A stretch of DNA of 6,716 bases from contig JAJYGE010000114.1 of NCBI GenBank assembly GCA_021785155.1, forward strand, positions 1 to 6,716, written 5' to 3'. This document shows, in pieces, positions 1 to 6,168 of this stretch (positions are counted from its first letter, which is position 1; every line of letters starts with the position of its first letter). The notes under the pieces were generated by a model. The model was not told where the DNA came from and did not search any database. It was given only the letters and a program-made list of their open reading frames with translations. Origin of the DNA: Planctomycetota bacterium. Its GTDB lineage: Bacteria > Planctomycetota > Phycisphaerae > WQYP01. A program made the translations under genes and the position numbers.

Positions 1-39
1 CCGTGGGCTTTGGCGCTCGTCGTCAATGTATGTTCCCAT
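1..39 (-). CDS. Start of a divergent gene, product unknown (5' end only)
   Basis: Read on the minus strand, an ATG at 39-37 opens a frame that stays open to the window edge: 13 codons, MGTYIDDERQSPR. A perfect AGGAGG ribosome site (plus positions 47-52) lies 7 bases upstream of the ATG, which is the ideal distance and the main reason to call this a gene. It points away from the efflux operon, with a control region between them. By analogy with many RND loci it could be the operon's TetR-, MarR- or LysR-type regulator, but 13 residues match no family I can name, so this is only contextual inference. The start codon lies inside an inverted repeat described separately. The alternative is chance: a short open stretch is easy to get, and the ribosome site carries the call. 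Confidence 0.55.
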   Translation of the reverse strand, partial: MGTYIDDERQSPR

Positions 40-44
40 ACACT
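25..44 (-). repeat. Inverted repeat / RNA hairpin over the divergent start codon
   Basis: TGTATG (27-32) and CATACA (37-42) are perfect inverted 6-base arms around four bases. As RNA from the minus strand the stem extends to 8 pairs, including one G-U pair (outer limits 25 and 44). The loop is GGAA, which fits the stable GNRA tetraloop class. The AUG start codon of the divergent gene lies in the stem, and the AGGAGG site is just outside it. It could control translation by hiding the start codon, or it could be a DNA operator for a dimeric regulator. Six-base arms also arise by chance, so the position is the main argument. Confidence 0.4.
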
Positions 45-46
45 TT

Positions 47-52
47 CCTCCT
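47..52 (-). promoter_or_regulatory. Ribosome binding site of the divergent gene
   Basis: The plus-strand CCTCCT reads AGGAGG on the minus strand, a full match to the Shine-Dalgarno consensus, 7 bases before the ATG at 39-37. It sits in a purine-rich minus-strand run covering about 44-57. This site decides the proposed minus-strand start. Confidence 0.55.
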
Positions 53-88
53 CCCTTCGCGCCCACAACCCCCTGGCCCTCCGTCAAT

Positions 89-101
89 CCTAATATTTAG
101 G
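89..101. repeat. Short inverted repeat in the divergent control region
   Basis: CCTAA (89-93) and TTAGG (97-101) are perfect 5-base arms separated by TAT. The element lies between the divergent gene start and the efflux promoter, where a dimeric repressor could bind. The arms are short enough to occur by chance, and I recognise no family consensus. The rest of 53-192 is pyrimidine-rich on the plus strand and shows no other clear site. Confidence 0.2.
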
Positions 102-192
102 CGTGACAGAGCACTAGGCACCGCCAAATTTTATTCTCGCCCCCCACTACAACCGGAAGAAGAATTACCAAATACCAATTTCAAATAAGGAT

Positions 193-221
193 TTGACAAG
201 GCTGCTATATCCTCCTAATAT
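193..221 (+). promoter_or_regulatory. Sigma70-type promoter of the efflux operon
   Basis: A perfect -35 hexamer TTGACA (193-198) is followed by exactly 17 bases and then TAATAT (216-221), which matches the -10 consensus TATAAT at four of six positions, including the first two and the last. There is no extended -10 TG. Transcription would start near 228. The site lies just before the efflux genes and is the best promoter match I found in the control region. It coincides with the first possible start codons of the channel gene (TTG at 193, ATG at 220), which could not then be translated from this promoter. Confidence 0.65.
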
Positions 222-233
222 GGCTCAAGTTCG

Positions 234-260
234 GTCCCCGCCTGAAGGATATCCGGGGAT
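234..260 (+). promoter_or_regulatory. Possible hairpin in the operon's 5' leader
   Basis: TCCCCG (235-240) pairs perfectly with CGGGGA (254-259), and a G-U pair (234 with 260) could extend it to seven pairs around a 13-base loop. It would form a few bases after the predicted transcription start. The loop side contains the palindrome GGATATCC (247-254), and the GGATAT unit recurs twice just after it in variant form, so a protein-binding role is also possible. No U-run follows, so it is not a terminator. It matches no riboswitch that I recognise. Confidence 0.25.
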
Positions 261-288
261 ATTTGGATTTTACCAGGGTGGTCGTGCC

Positions 289-295
289 AAGGGGA
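289..295 (+). promoter_or_regulatory. Candidate ribosome binding site for the channel gene
   Basis: AAGGGGA ends 5 bases before an in-frame CTG at 301. It is the only good purine-rich site I see before any in-frame candidate start of the channel gene. The TTG at 193 has AAGGA only one base away, which is too close, and the ATG at 220 is preceded by pyrimidines. Confidence 0.35.
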
Positions 296-300
296 TCAAG

Positions 301-1878
301 CTGCTTCCAGCCAAATTAAAACAAAATGGACTGTGTATCCGCAGGTCACGGCATGTTGCGCTTTTGGCGCTGGCTATGATTTTTTCCGCCGGGTGCAATT
401 TTGAGCCGCCGTTGAAGGTGCCATCGGCCCCCATTGTAAAATCCTATACACCCGGCCCCAGACCGAATAAAATAAAACCCATTTCCGGAGTCGCAGCGGC
501 CGGTGCGGCGCAAGATTTTGCGTACGGAGCCAAAGTGGAAGCCCGCTGGTGGAAACTTTATAAATCCCGGGCCATTGATCAACTGGTACACCGTGCCATT
601 AAAAACAGCCCGACGCTGGTGGCATCTGAAGCGACGCTGGAAGAAGCCCATCAGAACCTTAAGTCTGTGGAGGGAATATTTTTTCCGCAAGTGTCACTGG
701 GCGCGGACGCACAACGTGAACGGCAGAGCGGTGCGGGCTTTGGCGGTCCAACACGAACATTTTCCCTTTATACCGGCGATCTGCAGGTCAGTTACGATCC
801 CGATCTATTCGGACTTAACCGTATTGTCACGCATTCATTCAAAGCCCAGGAAGATCAGCAACGCTATGCCCTGCAGGAAGCCTATCTGACACTGGAGGGT
901 AATACCGTTACCACGGCCATCGAAGTTGCGTCGCTGGAAGCGCGGGTAAAAACCACCCAATCGCTGGTGCGTAATGAGGAAAACATCCTCAAGATTGTCC
1001 GCCAGCAGTACCACCTTGGTGCTGTAACATATCTGGATGTCGTTAATCAGGAAAGCCAGGTTGCCGCCACAGAAGCGACACTGCCGCCCTTGCGGCAATC
1101 CCTTTCAGCGGCCCGCCACGCGTTGGCTATTTTGCTGGGGCGGATTCCATCGCAAGCCCATATTCCTAAATTAAATTTGAATTCATTAAATCTGCCGGCC
1201 AGACTACCGGTATCTCTACCTTCCGCCCTGGTGCACCAACGGCCAGATATCTTATCAGCCGAAGCCCAGTTGAAGGCCGGTGACGCCCAGGTGGGTGAGG
1301 CGGTGGCAAAAATGTATCCGTTGATCCAGATTACGGGGGATTTGGGATTTGAAAATGGCAAGCTGGCCAATTTCTTTGATGCGTCGAGTTTGATCTGGTC
1401 TATTGCCGGCGGCCTGACGCAAACCATTTTTGACGGTGGTACGTTGCGTGCCAACAAACGGGCAGCTCAGGCCGCTCTAAAAGCGGTCGTAGCGGACTAT
1501 CAGATAACGATCATTAACGACTTTGCCCAGGTGGCCAATGCGTTGCGCGCGGTGCAAAATGATGCCCAAACCTTGAGATACCAACAGCAGGCTTATGTAT
1601 CGGCATTTCGTGCGTACAAGCTGGCACGCTGGGAATACAAGGCCGGCGCGGTCGATTACACAACACTGCTGACCGCCCAGGTACAGTATCAGCAATCCCG
1701 TCTGGCCGTGGTAACCGCGCAATCTCAGCGTTACCAGGATACCGCCGCACTTTTCGTGGCCATGGGCGGTGGATGGTGGCCTAAAGAATACAGAACGGTT
1801 CACAAACATTCGGTGGTTGAAGTTTCAAAAACCCAAACGACCCGGCCCGCCGCAGCGCAGCCGAAGGTTGGAAAGTAA
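301..1878 (+). CDS. Outer-membrane efflux lipoprotein (NodT/OprM-type TolC channel)
   Basis: This is the outer-membrane exit duct of the pump, a trimeric alpha/beta barrel crossing the periplasm. From CTG 301 it has 525 residues. A basic stretch (RRSRH) and hydrophobic segment lead to a lipobox ending SAGC, with the lipidated Cys at residue 32. Asn at +2 fits outer-membrane sorting. Two OEP repeats follow (about 86-280 and 307-489), with the family hallmarks WWKLY (83), FP (128), YDPDLFG (165), QRPDI..AEAQL (313), GGLTQTIFDGG (370) and GGGW (489). A Lys/Thr/Pro/Ala-rich tail ends it. The start is uncertain. The frame is open from TTG 193 and has an ATG at 220, but these fall on the promoter and would put 58-67 residues before the Cys. 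CTG 301 has a ribosome site but is a rare start codon. Conventional annotation would choose 193 or 220. Function is near certain; the exact start is not. Confidence 0.9.
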   Translation: MLPAKLKQNGLCIRRSRHVALLALAMIFSAGCNFEPPLKVPSAPIVKSYTPGPRPNKIKPISGVAAAGAAQDFAYGAKVEARWWKLYKSRAIDQLVHRAIKNSPTLVASEATLEEAHQNLKSVEGIFFPQVSLGADAQRERQSGAGFGGPTRTFSLYTGDLQVSYDPDLFGLNRIVTHSFKAQEDQQRYALQEAYLTLEGNTVTTAIEVASLEARVKTTQSLVRNEENILKIVRQQYHLGAVTYLDVVNQESQVAATEATLPPLRQSLSAARHALAILLGRIPSQAHIPKLNLNSLNLPARLPVSLPSALVHQRPDILSAEAQLKAGDAQVGEAVAKMYPLIQITGDLGFENGKLANFFDASSLIWSIAGGLTQTIFDGGTLRANKRAAQAALKAVVADYQITIINDFAQVANALRAVQNDAQTLRYQQQAYVSAFRAYKLARWEYKAGAVDYTTLLTAQVQYQQSRLAVVTAQSQRYQDTAALFVAMGGGWWPKEYRTVHKHSVVEVSKTQTTRPAAAQPKVGK

Positions 1879-1898
1879 AGCGGAGGTCCGCATAGATT

Positions 1899-2999
1899 AT
1901 GGCAAAGCGTGTTATTATTTCCGTCATTGTGCTGGTTGTTTTTCTGGCGGTTATCATCGGTTTGTTTGAATTCAAATTGATGGTCAACAGAAAAATTGCC
2001 TATGCGATTGCCCATATGCCGGTTCCACCGGTCACGGTTTCAACCGGCATTGTAAGATCGGATATTGTGCCGCAGGCCATTCACATTGTCGGCAGCCTCA
2101 CCGCGGTTCAAGGGGTGCAGGTGTCAGCCCAGATTTCCGGCAATGTCACGGCCATTTATTTTCATTCCGGCCAGATGATTAAAGCCGGCCAGAAGCTGGT
2201 GCAGATTGATAACACCACGCAGTTGGCGCAACTGAAAGCCGATCTGGCCGCCGAGTCGCTTGCTAAAACCAACCTGTTGCGTACAGAGAATCTCATGCAG
2301 CACCGCGCCGCCGCACAGGCCACGCTGGATGCCAATCAGGCCGCGCTGCTGCAGGCCAAGGCCCAGGTCGCGGGAGACCGTGCGACGCTCGAAAAGCTGG
2401 CGATTACAGCTCCGTTTACCGGGTATCTGGGGCTGCGGCAGGTAAGCCTGGGCCAATATGTGTCACCGGGTACGCCGATTGTGGCACTCAACACCTGGAC
2501 GCCGTTGTATCTGGATTTTTCCATTCCACAAAATTATCTGGCGGAAGTGCGCACTGGCCAGAGCGTCAAGTTGACCGTTGACGCCTACCCTGGCAAGGTA
2601 TTTACCGGAAAGGTTGAAGCACTTTCATCACAAGTGGATGTCGGCTCCCGGAATATTCAAGTGCAGGCGGTCTTGCCCAATAAGCGACTGTTGCTTAAAC
2701 CCGGATTATTCGGCGAAGTGAAGCTGCTTACCGGGGTGAAGAATACGGTCCTGGTCGTCAACACCGGTGCCATTACATACAACACGTATGGAGATTACGT
2801 CTATGTGATCAAGAAGACCAGGAAGGCGGGGAAAACGGAGTTGACCGTCAGGAATGTGTTGATAAAAACGGGAAATACCGTTGGTAACGACACGATTATC
2901 ATGTCCGGACTTAAAGCCGGTGAGGTGGTTGTGACCGCTGGCCAGGTGAAACTGCGTCCGGGTGCGGTGGTTGTGGTGAGCAACAAAGTTAAACCATAA
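1899..2999 (+). CDS. RND efflux periplasmic adaptor (membrane fusion protein)
   Basis: The adaptor couples the inner-membrane pump to the outer-membrane channel. It has 366 residues, the usual size. One N-terminal membrane anchor spans about 5-23 and lacks a lipobox Cys, so the protein is anchored rather than lipidated. The barrel-sandwich (lipoyl-like) domain has halves at about 66-104 (ISGNVTAIYFHSGQMIKAGQ) and 167-197 (TAPFTGYLGLRQVSLGQYV). The channel-contacting alpha-hairpin lies between them (about 105-166), then a beta-barrel (200-280, with PGKVFTGKVEA and VDVGSRNIQVQA) and a membrane-proximal domain (283-360). In the hairpin, the RLS motif known from AcrA-like adaptors reads R128, L132 and Ala139 instead of Ser. 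The gene starts 20 bases after the channel stop; GGAGGT (1882-1887) precedes the ATG by 11 bases, a slightly long spacing. It resembles AcrA/MdtA/MexH-type adaptors; I cannot assign a symbol. Confidence 0.95.
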   Translation: MAKRVIISVIVLVVFLAVIIGLFEFKLMVNRKIAYAIAHMPVPPVTVSTGIVRSDIVPQAIHIVGSLTAVQGVQVSAQISGNVTAIYFHSGQMIKAGQKLVQIDNTTQLAQLKADLAAESLAKTNLLRTENLMQHRAAAQATLDANQAALLQAKAQVAGDRATLEKLAITAPFTGYLGLRQVSLGQYVSPGTPIVALNTWTPLYLDFSIPQNYLAEVRTGQSVKLTVDAYPGKVFTGKVEALSSQVDVGSRNIQVQAVLPNKRLLLKPGLFGEVKLLTGVKNTVLVVNTGAITYNTYGDYVYVIKKTRKAGKTELTVRNVLIKTGNTVGNDTIIMSGLKAGEVVVTAGQVKLRPGAVVVVSNKVKP

Positions 3000-3017
3000 G
3001 GCAAGGTCTGAAACGCA

Positions 3018-6000
3018 ATGAAATTCACGGACTTATTTATCAAGCGCTGGGTACTGGCCTGTGCGGTCAACCTCATTATTCTGGTGTTGGGATTGCGCGC
3101 ATGGATGAGCATGACCACGCAGGAATATCCAACGATCACCAGCACCATTGTTACGGTTACGACATCCTATCCGGGTGCCGATCCGGCGCAGGTTCAGGCC
3201 TACATCACGTCACGGCTGGAGCAGGCCATTGCGCAAGCGCCAAATATTGATTATATGACCGCAACCAGTGCCGAAAGCACATCTACTGTTACATGTAACA
3301 TGGTGCTGAATTCGGATCCAAATGCCGCCGTATCTCAGATTCTCGCCAAGGTTCAGCAGGTCGCCAGCCAGTTGCCGCCAGCCAGCCAGACTCCGGTAAT
3401 CAATGAAGAAACCGGCGATGCCAGAGCGCTGATATATCTGGCGTTTTCCAGTAAAACCATGAATCAGCAGCAGATCAACGACTACCTGCTGCGCGTGGTG
3501 CAGCCAAAAATCCAATCCCTGCCCGGCGTAAGTCAGGCGCAAATTCTCCCCTCGGGATCTGGTTCCAGTGGAAACAGCTTTGCTTTGCGTGTGTGGTTGC
3601 GTCCGGCCAAGCTTGCCGCTTTGAATCTTACTCCGGCGGATGTGTCGGCGGCCCTGGCCAACAACAACTTTGTTTCGGCTATTGGCCGAATCCGCGGCAA
3701 GAATATTGCCCAAGTTATTACCGCGAACACGTCGATTCATAATCTGGCGGATTTTAAAAATCTGGTTGTAAAATATGTCAATGGCGTCCCCATTCGTCTA
3801 AGCGATGTCGCCGATGTCACAATGGGGGCCCAAAATTATAATCAGAGCGTATTTCTAAACGGTATACCCGCCACATTTATTGGTGTATTCCCAAGCCCGA
3901 CAGCCAATGATCTGACGCTGGCGCATGAAGTTCATGTGGCGCTGCGCCAAATACAGGCCAATCTCCCCGCGGGACTCCACGGAGCAATCGGTTATGACGG
4001 CAGTGTCTACATCAAGGCCGCGATTGCCGAAGTAGAGCATACCCTGCTTATCACCCTGGGAATTGTCGTGTTGGTTATCTTTCTTTTCCTGGGTTCCTTC
4101 CGATCCCTGCTGATTCCGGTGGTGGCCATTCCGCTGGCGGTCATTGGTGCCGGATTGTTCATGATAACCTTTGGTTTTACCATCAATTTGTTGACACTGC
4201 TGGCGGTAATTCTCGCCATCGGGCTGGTCGTGGACGATGCCATCATCATGGTGGAAAATATACATCGGCACATTGATGAAGGATTGACGCCTTTGCAGGC
4301 GGCATTCAAAGGTGCCCGTGAGCTGGCGGGTCCCATTATTGTCATGTCCACAACGCTGGCAGCGGTTTTTGCGCCGATTGGTTTTATGGGCGGTTTGACC
4401 GGCAGTCTGTTTACTGAATTCGCTTTCACGCTGGTATTTACCGTGATGGTTTCCATGATCGTGGCGCTGACGCTTTCGCCCATGCTCAGCAGCAAAATAC
4501 TCAAGCCGGCATCCCAACACGGTCTGGTGCATTTCCTTGATTCCATGTTCATGAAACTTCGTCATGGATATGAAAGGTCATTGCACACCGTCCTGGCTTT
4601 CCGTTGGCTGGTTCTGATTATGGCCTTGGTGCTGTTTGTCAGTATTCCTCTTATGCTGTTGGAAACCCAAAGCGAGTTGGCCCCTACGGAAGATCAGGGC
4701 ATTCTATTTTTCACCGGTATTGGTCCTCCAACCGCGACGCTGCATTATATGAGCGCTTATGCGTCACAAATCCGGCAGATTTGCCGCAGCTTCCCTGAGA
4801 CCGAAAAGGTGTTTCAGATCAACGGATTCTCGCCGCTGGGGCCTGGATACAACACACTGGTGGGCGGTATGCTGCTTAAGCCATGGGATCAGCGTAAAAA
4901 GACCCAGATGGAACTAGCCAAGCCGTTCCAACAGAAACTATCTAAAATTGCGGGTTTACAAACGATTGGCTTTTCATTGCCGGCCATTCCGGGGGCGGCA
5001 TTTGGGCTTCCAATTCAGTTTGTTCTGACATCGACGCGAAGTTATCAGGACTTGGATGCGGCGGCCAACAAGCTCATAGCCGCCGCGTACAAAAGTGGAA
5101 AGTTCCTGGTGTTACAGAAAGATCTTCGCTATGACAGTCCGCAAGTGGAATTGCGGATTAAACATAATCTGGTTGCGGCGTTAGGACTCAATGGTAGTGA
5201 CCTGGCCACTGACCTGGAGCCTCTTTTGGGCGGCAATTACGTCAATCGTTTTGACCTGCAAGGCCGTACCTACAAAGTGATTCCACAGTTAAAGGATCAT
5301 CTAAGAGCCACGGCCGATATGCTGAAACGTATTTATATCCGCACCGCCTCGGGCAGCATGATCCCATTGTCCACAGTTGTAACAATCAAGCATGTGGTGC
5401 AACCCGAATTTCTGCCGCAGTTCCAGCAGCTTAATTCTGTGACAATTTCCGCTGTGGCGGCACCGGGAACCACAATGGGCAACGCTCTTAGTTACCTGCA
5501 CAATGAAGGGAAAAAGCTGCTTCCCACCGGCTATGCCTTTGATTATGCCGCTCAATCGCGGCAGTTTGAGCAGCAGGGAAACGCCATCTATATCACATTT
5601 GCTTTAGCCATTATCCTCATTTTCCTGCTCATGGCGGCACAGTTTGAAAGTTTCCGTGATCCGCTTATTGTTATGTTCACCGTGCCGATGTCGGTTTTCG
5701 GTGCGGCGCTGTTTATGTTTATCGGCGTGGCCACGCTCAATATCTACACTGAAGTCGGCCTGATTACCCTTATTGGATTGATTACCAAGCAGGGCATTCT
5801 GATTGTGGAATTTGCCAACAAGCTCCAGGAAAATGAGGGAATGAATCTTTCCGAGGCCATCATCCACGCCTCCGCAGTGCGGTTGCGCCCCATTCTCATG
5901 ACCACCGGGGCCATGGTGTTGGGTGTGGTTCCGCTGTTGGTGGCCTCCGGGGCCGGCGCCGTCAGTCGCTTTGATATGGGCTTGATGATTGCCGCGGGTT

Positions 6001-6119
6001 TATCGATTGGATGCCTATTTTCGCTGTATGTGATCCCGGTAGTCTACACGTTCGTCGCCAGTCGCAAGGAAAAAATTGAACCAACTGCGGAGGAATCGCA
6101 CCCCGGTGCCGCACATTGA
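3018..6119 (+). CDS. RND multidrug efflux pump, HAE-1 family inner-membrane permease
   Basis: This proton/drug antiporter is the motor of the complex; AcrB-like pumps act as trimers. At 1033 residues it is full length for the hydrophobe/amphiphile efflux-1 family. Twelve membrane segments fit the sequence: one at about 10-28, five at 341-488, one at 529-546 and five at 857-1010, with two large periplasmic loops forming the porter and docking domains. The proton relay is intact: Asp406-Asp407 in GLVVDDAIIMVEN (segment 4), Lys924 in TKQGILIVEF (segment 10), and Arg955 and Thr962 in RLRPILMTT (segment 11), matching AcrB D407/D408, K940, R971 and T978. The Asp pair and drug-type loops argue against a metal (CusA-type) pump. 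APTEDQG (555-561) is another family hallmark. It starts 18 bases after the adaptor stop, with a weak AAGGT site (3003-3007). Substrates cannot be predicted. No frameshift or missing key residue is seen. Confidence 0.96.
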   Translation: MKFTDLFIKRWVLACAVNLIILVLGLRAWMSMTTQEYPTITSTIVTVTTSYPGADPAQVQAYITSRLEQAIAQAPNIDYMTATSAESTSTVTCNMVLNSDPNAAVSQILAKVQQVASQLPPASQTPVINEETGDARALIYLAFSSKTMNQQQINDYLLRVVQPKIQSLPGVSQAQILPSGSGSSGNSFALRVWLRPAKLAALNLTPADVSAALANNNFVSAIGRIRGKNIAQVITANTSIHNLADFKNLVVKYVNGVPIRLSDVADVTMGAQNYNQSVFLNGIPATFIGVFPSPTANDLTLAHEVHVALRQIQANLPAGLHGAIGYDGSVYIKAAIAEVEHTLLITLGIVVLVIFLFLGSFRSLLIPVVAIPLAVIGAGLFMITFGFTINLLTLLAVILAIGLVVDDAIIMVENIHRHIDEGLTPLQAAFKGARELAGPIIVMSTTLAAVFAPIGFMGGLTGSLFTEFAFTLVFTVMVSMIVALTLSPMLSSKILKPASQHGLVHFLDSMFMKLRHGYERSLHTVLAFRWLVLIMALVLFVSIPLMLLETQSELAPTEDQGILFFTGIGPPTATLHYMSAYASQIRQICRSFPETEKVFQINGFSPLGPGYNTLVGGMLLKPWDQRKKTQMELAKPFQQKLSKIAGLQTIGFSLPAIPGAAFGLPIQFVLTSTRSYQDLDAAANKLIAAAYKSGKFLVLQKDLRYDSPQVELRIKHNLVAALGLNGSDLATDLEPLLGGNYVNRFDLQGRTYKVIPQLKDHLRATADMLKRIYIRTASGSMIPLSTVVTIKHVVQPEFLPQFQQLNSVTISAVAAPGTTMGNALSYLHNEGKKLLPTGYAFDYAAQSRQFEQQGNAIYITFALAIILIFLLMAAQFESFRDPLIVMFTVPMSVFGAALFMFIGVATLNIYTEVGLITLIGLITKQGILIVEFANKLQENEGMNLSEAIIHASAVRLRPILMTTGAMVLGVVPLLVASGAGAVSRFDMGLMIAAGLSIGCLFSLYVIPVVYTFVASRKEKIEPTAEESHPGAAH

Positions 6120-6156
6120 CATCTCGCCGATTGCGTTGCTGAGGTCTATCGAATTC

Positions 6157-6162
6157 AGGAGG
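6157..6162 (+). promoter_or_regulatory. Ribosome binding site of the alkyltransferase gene
   Basis: AGGAGG, a full Shine-Dalgarno match, lies 6 bases before the ATG at 6169. It is the strongest ribosome site on the plus strand here and fixes the start of a gene whose 3' end is missing from the window. Confidence 0.8.
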
Positions 6163-6168
6163 CATCTA

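Noticed and set aside
3..188. A 61-codon plus-strand open frame starting with GTG at the left edge
   Set aside because: It has no ribosome site, a Pro/Arg-rich composition typical of chance frames, and it crosses the divergent gene start and control region.
130..216. AGGAGG on the minus strand (211-216) followed by a TTG and a 22-codon open frame
   Set aside because: The TTG is 11 bases away, the frame is very short and ends at a TAA inside the control region, and the AGGAGG abuts the plus-strand -10 element. It is best seen as coincidence.
3287..3300. Perfect 14-base palindrome TGTTACATGTAACA inside the pump gene
   Set aside because: It encodes ordinary conserved pump sequence. A 7-base-arm palindrome with no spacer is expected roughly 0.4 times by chance in a window this size, and no regulatory context is visible.
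3855..4565. A 236-codon minus-strand open frame opposite the pump gene
   Set aside because: Its low-complexity product, rich in His, Gln, Arg and Asn, is the antisense shadow of the membrane segments of the RND pump. Other minus-strand frames at 346-1809, 2124-2524, 3210-3740 and 5301-5867 are shadows of the same kind.
3018..6119. Reading the pump as a heavy-metal (CusA/CzcA) or SecDF-type RND protein
   Set aside because: Residue pattern, the segment 4 Asp pair, Lys924 and the APTEDQG motif fit the HAE-1 drug-efflux family, and the neighbouring adaptor and channel lack metal-binding His/Met clusters.
6116..6144. TTGACA over the pump stop codon as a promoter for the alkyltransferase
   Set aside because: The -35 match is perfect, but the hexamer 17 bases downstream is CTGAGG, and no -10-like sequence occurs at 16-18 bases.
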